NCBI GenBank assembly: GCA_902795745.1
Contig: CADBMG010000057.1
Coordinates: 1 to 35,513 of the forward strand
Reading direction: 5' to 3'
From: an uncultured Pseudomonadota bacterium
Lineage (GTDB): Bacteria; Pseudomonadota; Alphaproteobacteria; RF32; CAG-239
Length of the DNA: 35,513 nucleotides
The position numbers and the translations under genes were made by a program. Below, in pieces: positions 1 to 6,355 of this stretch. Position 1 is the stretch's first letter. Each line of letters begins with the position of its first letter. The notes beneath the pieces were generated by a model, which searched no databases, had not been told where the DNA came from, and saw only the letters and a program-made list of their open reading frames with translations.

Positions 1-1
1 A

Positions 2-1135
2 ATCACAGACGATGTAATTTTTCACAATGTTTATTGCGACAGGGATATTGCCAAACAAAGAGTTTTGCAACGTTCTGCTAAAAACAAAGATGAATTATAC
101 ATTGGCGAAGATGAATTCAATACACTTTGCAAACAATATGAAGCCTGGTCAAACAATGATAAATATCCGGTCATTTTTCATTATAGTAAAAATGAAGATA
201 TTTATACCTCTCCCTTTAATCATAATATTACCAAAATGCACTTCGGCATATATGCAAGCATTATCAAAAACGGAAGTATTCTCCTCATCAAAAAAGCGCG
301 AGGACCATATACCGGACTTTACGATTTGCCGGGAGGAAGCCCAGAACAAGGAGAAAGCTATTCAGACACTTTAAAACGTGAAATTATGGAAGAAACGGGG
401 TGTACCGTTATCAATGCAAAAAATGAGCGTTTTAAATCAATCATTTTTTCTGATTTTACTAAAGAAAGCGGAGAAAAAGGAATATTGCAACACAATGCTG
501 TTTTATATGATGTTGAAATTGAAGGAAACCCAAAAATCACCGGAGATGGTCTTGATTCAAACGGTGCTGTTGGGGTTGACATGAAAAGCTTAAATGCAAA
601 TAATGCAACACCATACGCTTTAATGGCGGCCGGACTTCCTTTAATAAATGTGGCAAATGAAAATGATGAAATTATCGCCACTCACTTGCGGGGAAAAACC
701 TTGAAACAAAATCGCTATCCGATGATTGCAGCAGTTTTATTGTTTAATTCACGCGGTAATTTGATTATGCAAAAGATTGCCGCACATAAAAAGTGGGGCG
801 GATTGTGGACTTATTCGGCGGCCGGACATGTTGATGCAGGAGAAGATTATATAACTGCTTCTCAACGTGAATTAAAAGAAGAAATGGGTATAAATGCCGA
901 AATTGAAAGAGAAATCTCATCTTTTCCGATAATCAGAGAGGGAAGAAAATTTGCTTACCATCATGTTTTTGTCGCTCATTCTGATGATAAAATAACACCT
1001 GATAAATGCGAAGTTGCCGAAATTAGAGAAATTTCTCTATCTGATTTGAAACATGAGATTGCGCAAAATCCCGAGCAATTTTTTGATGGATTTTTGGTGG
1101 CAGTTCAATATTATTTTGAAAAATTCAGCTTGTAA
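2..1135 (+). CDS. P-loop-kinase-like / double Nudix hydrolase fusion (5' end outside window)
   Basis: The reading frame is open from the left edge, so the start lies outside the window; the first alternative start (TTG at 65) has no ribosome site. Two complete Nudix boxes (G-x5-E-x7-REUxEExGU) are visible. The first is at nt 335-403 (GSPEQGE...REIMEETGC) and the second at nt 824-892 (GHVDAGE...RELKEEMGI). Both keep the metal-binding REhxEE core, so both domains could be active on nucleoside-diphosphate-linked or related substrates. The sequence before the first box (CDRDIAKQRVLQRSAKNKD then a helix and PVIF) looks like the lid and C-terminal end of a small P-loop kinase. That suggests a kinase-Nudix-Nudix architecture, but the P-loop itself would be upstream and is not seen. 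The Nudix calls are firm; the kinase call is inference and the substrate is unknown. Confidence 0.85.
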   Translation: MTDDVIFHNVYCDRDIAKQRVLQRSAKNKDELYIGEDEFNTLCKQYEAWSNNDKYPVIFHYSKNEDIYTSPFNHNITKMHFGIYASIIKNGSILLIKKARGPYTGLYDLPGGSPEQGESYSDTLKREIMEETGCTVINAKNERFKSIIFSDFTKESGEKGILQHNAVLYDVEIEGNPKITGDGLDSNGAVGVDMKSLNANNATPYALMAAGLPLINVANENDEIIATHLRGKTLKQNRYPMIAAVLLFNSRGNLIMQKIAAHKKWGGLWTYSAAGHVDAGEDYITASQRELKEEMGINAEIEREISSFPIIREGRKFAYHHVFVAHSDDKITPDKCEVAEIREISLSDLKHEIAQNPEQFFDGFLVAVQYYFEKFSL

Positions 1136-1232
1136 TCCGCTTACATGGCATCATCAATATAAACATCAAGCGGCAATTTGCCTGCTTTTTCTTTTAAATA
1201 GCAAAGTCATGCCTCGTTTTCCGAGAGAAAAA

Positions 1233-1292
1233 CGTCAAGGCATCTTCAAATTAATAAAATATAGCGCTACGCAAAGATAAGATTCCTTGACG
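1233..1292. repeat. Imperfect inverted repeat, 14-bp arms
   Basis: CGTCAAGGCATCTT (1233-1246) is matched by AAGATTCCTTGACG (1279-1292), whose reverse complement differs at one base of 14. The loop is 32 bp and AT-rich. A GCACGG/CCGTGC hairpin (1292-1297 with 1303-1308, approximate ends) and two direct repeats follow at once, so this looks like a small intergenic repeat unit rather than a terminator. No T-run is present. Confidence 0.6.
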
Positions 1293-1311
1293 CACGGACA
1301 CGCCGTGCCGT

Positions 1312-1358
1312 GCGAGGAATGACACAAAAAATGATGCCTGCAAACCGCGAGGAATGAC
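1312..1358. repeat. Direct repeat GCGAGGAATGAC, two copies
   Basis: The 12-mer GCGAGGAATGAC occurs at 1312-1323 and again at 1347-1358, 35 bp apart. It lies in gene-free DNA next to the inverted repeat at 1233-1292. The style (CGAGGAATGAC next to GC-rich palindromes) recalls short interspersed repeats of other proteobacteria. Only this local pair is seen here, so family membership is inference. Confidence 0.55.
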
Positions 1359-1414
1359 GATAAAACAAAGGGAAATTTTACGAACCGACTGCGGCAAGTA
1401 TGTGGTAAAATCAA

Positions 1415-1486
1415 TCAGTTAAGCAGTAATCCGCCGAGTTTTTCATCAATAAATTTAAATCCGGTAAATTTTTTATTTTCAGACAT
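1415..1486 (-). CDS. Possible 23-aa small protein or 5' remnant of a gene
   Basis: A short ORF encodes MSENKKFTGFKFIDEKLGG plus LLLN and then stops (TGA). It is too short to trust on coding signal, but its upstream layout is unusually good. There is an AGGA ribosome site 9 nt before the ATG, and a TAGACA / 17 bp / TATACT promoter 28 bp further up. The repeat-bearing DNA at 1233-1358 lies just beyond its stop, so it may be the surviving head of a gene disrupted by repeat insertion. No function can be assigned. An RNA whose leader happens to contain this ORF is the other possibility. Confidence 0.35.
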   Translation of the reverse strand: MSENKKFTGFKFIDEKLGGLLLN

Positions 1487-1513
1487 GCTATTTCCTCGCT
1501 TCATTTATAGTTA

Positions 1514-1542
1514 AGTATAAATTATCAAATTTACATTGTCTA
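1514..1542 (-). promoter_or_regulatory. Sigma-70-like promoter facing the 23-aa ORF
   Basis: Read on the minus strand: -35 TAGACA (1542-1537), a 17-bp spacer, and -10 TATACT (1519-1514). Transcription would start near 1507 and give a leader of about 20 nt with an AGGA site before the ATG at 1486. It is one of the better promoter matches in the window. Confidence 0.55.
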
Positions 1543-1698
1543 CTTTTTGGGCTTAGTTCTTAAATGAATTTTCGGCTCATCAGCAGAGGCTCTGTATTAC
1601 CAGTACAAGGAACGGGCATATGTTTGCGTTGATAACAGATTTTTTTGCATCATAGAATAATTGCACAAAAAAATATCAATATAATTAATTGATTTTTC

Positions 1699-1727
1699 TT
1701 GATTTTTTAATTTTAAATAAATATACA
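1699..1727 (+). promoter_or_regulatory. Promoter of the His-rich exported protein gene
   Basis: -35 TTGATT (1699-1704), 17-bp spacer, -10 TATACA (1722-1727). The -10 box lies wholly inside the left arm of the palindrome at 1715-1748. A protein bound to that palindrome would block RNA polymerase, so the promoter is very likely repressible. Confidence 0.6.
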
Positions 1728-1748
1728 TACCTGAATGTATATTTATTT
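1715..1748. promoter_or_regulatory. Long palindromic operator, probable TetR-family site
   Basis: The arms 1715-1728 (AAATAAATATACAT) and 1735-1748 are perfect 14-bp inverted repeats around the 6-bp spacer ACCTGA. The core ATACATACCTGAATGTAT resembles AcrR/TtgR-type TetR operators in size and sequence. The 26 bp at 1716-1741 recur exactly, on the minus strand, at 35021-35046 in front of the efflux-pump TetR gene. This points to that regulator as the ligand. The other TetR gene, at 2751-3347, is nearer but has no such site in its own promoter region. Confidence 0.75.
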
Positions 1749-1812
1749 TATTGCAAAATATCTTTATCTATATTATGTTGATTTTAGAAACAAACTTAAA
1801 AGGAGAACAAAA

Positions 1813-2157
1813 ATGAAAAAAATTCTTTGTATGGTTTTGATGTTTTCGATGTGGGCAAGCACTGCCGGTGCAGAAACGATAATGATATTAGACAGTGCCG
1901 GACGTATGCAACAGCAAATTTATGCTTACCCAGCATCACAACAAGTAGTGGTGCAACAGCCGCAAGTGGTTGTGTCTCAGCCATATCAACCGCAGCAGGT
2001 TGTAGTGGTACGGCAAACACCGCAACCACGTAATTATTACTATGATTCTACGGCAACATCCTTTTTTGCCGGCTTAACCGGAGCTGTTATCGGGGCGGCA
2101 ATTTTCCACCCGCGTCATCACGGTCATCATGGTCATCACGGTCATCACCGCAGATAA
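1813..2157 (+). CDS. Small exported protein, Gln/Val-rich with His-rich tail
   Basis: The product has 114 aa. I chose the ATG at 1813 because AAGGAG lies 7-12 nt upstream and it opens a classic signal peptide (MKKILCMVLMFSMWASTAGA, cleavage before ETI). An in-frame ATG at 1735 lies inside the operator and would hide the signal. The mature part has a Q/V/P-rich middle (about residues 40-75), a small glycine-zipper-like hydrophobic segment (FFAGLTGAVIGAAIF) and a C-terminus with HHGHHGHHGHHRR. The tail could bind transition metals, but nothing catalytic is visible. The location is periplasm or outer membrane. The gene stands alone between an operator and a terminator, so it is a single-gene unit. 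Function is unknown; a stress or envelope role under the pump regulator is inference. Confidence 0.85.
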   Translation: MKKILCMVLMFSMWASTAGAETIMILDSAGRMQQQIYAYPASQQVVVQQPQVVVSQPYQPQQVVVVRQTPQPRNYYYDSTATSFFAGLTGAVIGAAIFHPRHHGHHGHHGHHRR

Positions 2158-2185
2158 AAATTAACGTATTGCAACAATATAAACT

Positions 2186-2219
2186 CCCTTGCAATGGTAC
2201 TGTTTTGCAAGGGATTTTT
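2186..2219 (+). terminator. Rho-independent terminator
   Basis: CCCTTGCAA (2186-2194) pairs perfectly with TTGCAAGGG (2205-2213) around a 10-nt loop and is followed by ATTTTT. It ends the His-rich protein transcript and sits just past the stop of the convergent membrane protein gene. Confidence 0.9.
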
Positions 2220-2754
2220 ACATAACAATCGCCAAACAGAAAATCAATCCACCATAAAAAAATAATCCCAAAGGAGAACTGAGTGCAACCTTAAAATCGG
2301 TTGATGACGGAATAGCATTTTCAATAATCAATGTTTCAATCAGTACAAAAGCCAAATACCGCCATATAGTCGTAATCAAAAAGTATTTATCAAACCAAAA
2401 TGCTAATGGCAAAAGCAATAGGGGAGCCATTGCCGAAGGAAAAGCATTGTAGAACTTTATATTGCGAAAACCAACGCTGCCCATAACATAAGCATCATCG
2501 CGTTTTTTGGGGAACAAGTTAAAAGATGCCGGTTGTGCATTCAAAATAAATCCTACAAGAAAATGTGCCGTTTCATGCAGGACCGTTCCGGGAATGTTTA
2601 CCAGTGATGACATAAAAAGTCCTTGAAATGTATGACGCTTAACAAATGATAGGGATATAACCAAAAGTATAAGATAAAAACGGTTATGCAAAACAATGTT
2701 TAAGAACTCTTCCGAGTTCAAAAAGAGCCAAAAATTATTCATATATTCGCTCAT
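2218..2754 (-). CDS. Membrane protein with HExxH motif (M50-like peptidase?)
   Basis: The product has 178 aa with about four or five hydrophobic segments. HETAH at residues 60-64 lies in a membrane-embedded context (VLHETAHFLVGF). Later comes NAIPSSTD (146-153), where an Asp after PS could be the third zinc ligand, as in site-2-protease-like (M50) metalloproteases. The ATG overlaps the stop of the upstream TetR gene by 4 nt (ATGA), so the two are translationally coupled and probably co-regulated. Length fits a minimal intramembrane metallopeptidase without PDZ or CBS domains. The substrate is unknown. The pattern is suggestive but short, so a non-proteolytic membrane protein remains possible. 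Confidence 0.75.
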   Translation of the reverse strand: MSEYMNNFWLFLNSEEFLNIVLHNRFYLILLVISLSFVKRHTFQGLFMSSLVNIPGTVLHETAHFLVGFILNAQPASFNLFPKKRDDAYVMGSVGFRNIKFYNAFPSAMAPLLLLPLAFWFDKYFLITTIWRYLAFVLIETLIIENAIPSSTDFKVALSSPLGLFFYGGLIFCLAIVM

Positions 2755-3347
2755 TCTTTGCTCTCAATGACCGTTAATCCGGCAATATATGTGTTGAGCA
2801 ATATTTGGCACAATGTTTTGCGGTTGATTTTAGAAAAAGAGTCTAACATTTCTTTGGTTAAAAACGAACTTAAACCGAACAACGTCAGCCACAAAACCTG
2901 CGAAGAAAGAATCCTTTCAGGACGTTCCATCTTCGGTACAATCTGCTGCATTAAAGCATTTAATCTGCTGGTAATTGCAGCTACTTTGCGTAAATACAAA
3001 AATGAATAGTTATGGGTTTCTTTGCGCAGATGAAAGTGATACAGCAAATACCACAAGTTTTTATTTTTCAGCACAAAATCAACAAAAACATCCAATAAAT
3101 TGTTCAAATCGAAATACGGATTTTGGGTTTGGGGAACCGTTGCCAGTTTCCTTCCCAAAGCATCCAACGTCATATAATTTTCGACCACTATGAAATTTTC
3201 CATATTGGCAAACTGATTATAAATCGCACCTACGGAACATCCCGAAGCCTCGGAAAGTTTGCGTACAGTCAGGGCTTCAGTTCCTTTTTCCTGTACAATT
3301 TTGCGGCCGATATTCAGTAGCATATTTTGAATATTGTCTTTTTCCAT
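2751..3347 (-). CDS. TetR/AcrR-family transcriptional regulator
   Basis: The product has 198 aa, the usual TetR length. The N-terminal helix-turn-helix is clear: EALTVRKLSEASGCSVGAIYNQFANMENF (about residues 19-47), with the Y-x-F after the recognition helix typical of the family. The C-terminal half is a helical ligand-binding domain rich in aromatics, as usual for hydrophobic effectors. It is the first gene of a two-gene unit with the HExxH membrane protein (ATGA overlap) and is divergent from the exported protein gene at 3447. The intergenic region holds only a weak palindrome (ACAAA-ata-TTTGT, 3364-3376) as a candidate operator. The effector is unknown. Confidence 0.93.
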   Translation of the reverse strand: MEKDNIQNMLLNIGRKIVQEKGTEALTVRKLSEASGCSVGAIYNQFANMENFIVVENYMTLDALGRKLATVPQTQNPYFDLNNLLDVFVDFVLKNKNLWYLLYHFHLRKETHNYSFLYLRKVAAITSRLNALMQQIVPKMERPERILSSQVLWLTLFGLSSFLTKEMLDSFSKINRKTLCQILLNTYIAGLTVIESKE

Positions 3348-3446
3348 TTTTTTTCGCCGATTAACAAAATATTTGTATTTGTCGTTTAATATAAATCATA
3401 ATATTAATCTGTTCAAATCATTTTTGCGGTTATGAAAGGAAAATTG

Positions 3447-4343
3447 ATGAAAACGTTCTCTAAAACATATCCTTTTTTATTTTTTTTACTGCTTATGCCA
3501 TTAACAACAGCCGCGGAAGAATCCGTTATTGAAGAATATATTGCTGATGTGGAGGCGGCGGGAAATGCCCAAACTTCGGCACGGAATTTGTTACAGCATC
3601 GACCGCAAAGATTGCATATTCGTCAGCCGGTAGAAAAAACTATGCAAAAGGCGGCAGAACGTGTTTTTAACAAAAGTAAAGATGATGAATTTGCCCCATC
3701 TGTGGAAAATGATAATTTTGAAGAAACTTCAGAGCTTAATGACGTAATTTCTTATGATTCGGCACCATTCAATCTGCTTTGGGGAACTTCTGTTGAATAT
3801 ATGCGCAGACAGGGATGGAAAATGCAAAAAGTTGAGCGTGAGGGATATCAAAATGTTTATGAGATGAGCCATGCCAAATATCCCAACACTCAGTTTACGC
3901 ATGTTGCTGCCGCTTTCGGGCAAAATAATCGACTGTGGTGTATTTTTGCCGAGGGGCAAGCTCTTGACGATGATGCTTCCGCCTCGAAAGTATTAGAATT
4001 ATACGGCAAGTATTATGATGCGCTGAGCGAAAAGTACGGCAATGCTGAGCTGCATTTTGAACCGGCAACGTATGTTAATGAAAATGTAGTTATGCAAAAA
4101 GGGCGTCGGGTTGTTCAACAAGAAACCACGCAAACACCGGTTGGCAATGAACATTTTTTGCAAGAACTTTATGAGGGGAGAGCCAAAATGATTTCTACGT
4201 TTTATAATGATGTGATCGGTGTAACTCTCGGCGTATATGTTGATGATAATGCAAAAAGTCACTTATTGTTGGATTATAAAAATTTGCTCCTTTTAGATAA
4301 AGAAGCACCTATAACAAAGAAAAAGGTTATGGAGGGACTATAA
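3447..4343 (+). CDS. Exported protein of unknown function, coupled to Mur ligase
   Basis: The product has 298 aa. The ATG at 3447 has AAAGGA about 6 nt upstream; the ATG at 3432 (five codons earlier) lacks a site. A signal peptide is clear (KTFSKTYPFLFFLLLMPLTTAAEE). After a variable, acidic linker (to about residue 95) comes a conserved-looking globular part beginning SYDSAPFNLLWGTSVEYMRRQGW, with many aromatic residues and no recognisable catalytic motif. Its stop overlaps the next start (TAATG), so its translation is coupled to a Mur ligase. That hints at a periplasmic cell-wall or envelope role, but this is context only. I do not recognise the family. Confidence 0.88.
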   Translation: MKTFSKTYPFLFFLLLMPLTTAAEESVIEEYIADVEAAGNAQTSARNLLQHRPQRLHIRQPVEKTMQKAAERVFNKSKDDEFAPSVENDNFEETSELNDVISYDSAPFNLLWGTSVEYMRRQGWKMQKVEREGYQNVYEMSHAKYPNTQFTHVAAAFGQNNRLWCIFAEGQALDDDASASKVLELYGKYYDALSEKYGNAELHFEPATYVNENVVMQKGRRVVQQETTQTPVGNEHFLQELYEGRAKMISTFYNDVIGVTLGVYVDDNAKSHLLLDYKNLLLLDKEAPITKKKVMEGL

Positions 4344-5704
4344 TGAAAAAAGTTAGTTTTTGTGGCATTTCCGGTAGCGGAATGAGCTCTTTGGCTCAGA
4401 TTTTAGCTTTGTCGGGAGTTAAAGTACAAGGTTCGGATCGCAATTTTGATTTGGGACGCGATTTGCAAAATAAAGAGGCTCTTGAAAAGATGGGTATAAG
4501 CATTGTGCCGCAAGATGGTTCCGGCATCAGCGAAGACTTGGATTTTGTTTGCGTTTCGACAGCAGTGGAAGATACAATTGCCGATGTTAGAGTAGCCAAA
4601 GAAAAAAATATTCCGCTGAAAACCAGACCGGAGTTGCTGAGTGAAATTTTTCACAATTACTCCATCGGAGTTGCTGTCGGTGGTACCAGCGGCAAAACCA
4701 CAACTACGGCCATGATTGGCTATATTTTGGATAAAGCCGGCAAAAAACCGTGTATGATTAATGGTGGTTTGCTTCGTGATTATGAGAAAACGACGGCAAT
4801 TCCCAATATTATTTTCAACAAAGGAGACATTTGTGTGGTAGAAGCTGATGAAAGTAACGGCAGTATTGATTTGTATAAACCGACAATTTCCGTCATTACC
4901 AACATTTCTGCCGACCACAAATCTCTTGATGAATTGGTTACTTTGTTCCAAGCTTTTGCTGACCGTACTAAAAAATCTGTTGTGATAAATGATGACTATG
5001 AATTATGTCGGCAAATAAAATCGGCTAATTTGCTTTCTTTTTCTTTAAAAAATCCAAATGCAGATTTCTATGCTTCCGACATTAAACCTTTGCCGAACGG
5101 TACAGAATATAAGTTAGAGGGCAAACGTTTTACCTTAAAACTAATCGGCGCATTCAATGTGGCGAATGCTTTAGCGGCGATTGCCGTTTGTTCGCAGCTT
5201 GGTATTGATAAGTTCGTAGCTGCCAAATTGTTGCAGGATTTTAGCGGTACCAAACGCCGTTTGGAGGTCATCGGAAATAAAAATAGCATAACCGTAATTG
5301 ATGATTTTGCCCACAATCCTGATAAAGTCAAAGCTTCTGTTTCGGCATTGCGCCAATATCCCGGTCGATTGATTGTCATGTTTCAACCGCATGGGTTTGG
5401 TCCGATGCGCTCGTTGGGAAAAGAAATTATTGCTGAGTTTGTCAAGGGTTTGCAAGGCAAAGATTTATTTGTAATGCCTGAAATTTTCTTTGTCGGAGGT
5501 ACTGTTACCCGCAATATCTCTTCTGCCGATTTGATTGCCCATGCCAAAATTATGGGTAAGGCAAATGCGTACTACTATCCAACTAAAGAAGAGGCAGAAG
5601 CATTTATCTTACGCAATGCCCGCGCCGGAGACAGAATCGTGATTATGGGAGCTCGTGATAATTCGTTGACTGATTTGTGTTATGATATTTTGCAAAAATT
5701 ATGA
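4343..5704 (+). CDS. Mur ligase, MurC/Mpl-like with atypical motifs
   Basis: The product has 453 aa, with GGAGGGA 6 nt before the ATG. Three Mur domains are visible. There is an N-terminal Rossmann UDP-binding domain (SFCGISGSGMSSLAQIL, then GSD). The central ATPase has P-loop GTSGKTTTT (K118), EADESNGS and NISADHKS. The C-terminal domain has IDDFAHNPDKV, FQPHGFGPMR and a closing GARDNSL. Such enzymes join an amino acid or peptide to UDP-MurNAc in the cytoplasm using ATP. MurC and Mpl normally have GTHGKT and DD(Y/F)(G/A)HHP; here Ser replaces the P-loop His, and HNP resembles other Mur branches. The gene is not in a division/cell-wall cluster. A peptidoglycan-recycling (Mpl) or specialised role is therefore as likely as MurC itself. 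Mur superfamily membership is firm. Confidence 0.9.
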   Translation: MKKVSFCGISGSGMSSLAQILALSGVKVQGSDRNFDLGRDLQNKEALEKMGISIVPQDGSGISEDLDFVCVSTAVEDTIADVRVAKEKNIPLKTRPELLSEIFHNYSIGVAVGGTSGKTTTTAMIGYILDKAGKKPCMINGGLLRDYEKTTAIPNIIFNKGDICVVEADESNGSIDLYKPTISVITNISADHKSLDELVTLFQAFADRTKKSVVINDDYELCRQIKSANLLSFSLKNPNADFYASDIKPLPNGTEYKLEGKRFTLKLIGAFNVANALAAIAVCSQLGIDKFVAAKLLQDFSGTKRRLEVIGNKNSITVIDDFAHNPDKVKASVSALRQYPGRLIVMFQPHGFGPMRSLGKEIIAEFVKGLQGKDLFVMPEIFFVGGTVTRNISSADLIAHAKIMGKANAYYYPTKEEAEAFILRNARAGDRIVIMGARDNSLTDLCYDILQKL

Positions 5705-5726
5705 TGCGATTCAGAAAAAATTAACG

Positions 5727-5743
5727 GCTTATAGTATATAAGC
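5727..5743. promoter_or_regulatory. Perfect short palindrome before lipoprotein gene
   Basis: GCTTATA-gta-TATAAGC forms 7-bp arms with a 3-bp centre and contains a -10-like TATAGT (5730-5735). It lies about 35 bp before the lipoprotein start and may be an operator over that promoter. It is short enough that chance in AT-rich DNA cannot be excluded. Confidence 0.35.
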
Positions 5744-5777
5744 AAAACAACGTAAGTACGAAAAAAGGATTATGAAA

Positions 5778-6086
5778 ATGAAAAAAATGCTAATTTTAAC
5801 AGCTTTGTTGGTTATGGTTGGATGCGCTGATTTGGCATCAAACCTTCCGTTCGGTTCAAATTCAAACAGCTCGGTTCGCGGCAGAATGCAAACTTGTATG
5901 CTGAATGAAGCTCAAAGTCGCTTGCAAGCAGGAACATTGTTTAATAATACCATAACAGCAACAGCACAAGATTTGGCATCAACTTGTACCAAAAGATTAG
6001 CACTGGAATCAATGGGTATCAGTCAGCAATCACAATCGGATGCCGTAAATATCATCAACAATTTGCGTAATTTGAGCAATAATTAA
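5778..6086 (+). CDS. Small putative lipoprotein
   Basis: The product has 102 aa. The ATG at 5778 sits 8 nt after AAGGA; the ATG at 5772 is only 2 nt away from it and is less likely. The N-terminus is a lipoprotein signal (KKMLILTALLVMVGC). Met at -3 of the lipobox is not the favoured residue, but the hydrophobic core and the G-C pair fit. The mature part is Ser/Asn/Gln-rich with two further Cys (CMLNEAQSRLQ and ASTCTKRLAL) that could form a disulfide in the periplasm. The repeating helical pattern suggests a small all-alpha fold. It is a single-gene unit between the Mur ligase and a hairpin. Function is unknown. Confidence 0.82.
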   Translation: MKKMLILTALLVMVGCADLASNLPFGSNSNSSVRGRMQTCMLNEAQSRLQAGTLFNNTITATAQDLASTCTKRLALESMGISQQSQSDAVNIINNLRNLSNN

Positions 6087-6107
6087 ACAGTGCTAAACAA
6101 CTTAACA

Positions 6108-6138
6108 AAGAGCCATCGGATTAGCTCCTTTGGCTCTT
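6108..6138 (+). terminator. Probable terminator hairpin after lipoprotein gene
   Basis: AAGAGCCA (6108-6115) pairs with TGGCTCTT (6131-6138) around a 15-nt loop, 22 nt past the stop. Only a broken T-run (GTAGTTT) follows, so termination may be partial. Confidence 0.5.
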
Positions 6139-6355
6139 GTAGTTTAAAATACTAATTTTTCTTTCTTAATAATTCAATTTTTCACCGATTTATTTAATAT
6201 ATATGCCAAATCAACCTATTGAGGAGTTTATTGATATAAAGAGTTGTAACATTCCGCCGCCGGTTTACCCATTAAAGTTTAACATTATATAAAACAACGA
6301 AAAAACAAGTGGATTTTTGCAAAAATATATCTTAAATTGAATGCCAGAGGTTAAA

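Noticed and set aside
27..374. A 115-codon frame overlapping the Nudix fusion gene
   Set aside because: It runs in another frame over a gene with two intact Nudix boxes and has no family features.
1560..1640. A stretch with GGCTC/GAGGCTC motifs tested as a tRNA or structured RNA
   Set aside because: No cloverleaf, anticodon arm or T-loop can be formed; nothing supportable was seen in 1543-1698.
3364..3376. ACAAA-ata-TTTGT palindrome as operator for the TetR gene at 2751-3347
   Set aside because: Five-bp arms in AT-rich DNA are expected by chance; only mentioned as a weak candidate.
6203..6292. A 29-codon plus-strand frame (MPNQPIEEFIDIK...) in the gap before the TPR-methyltransferase
   Set aside because: No ribosome site and no independent promoter; length is within chance for this gap.
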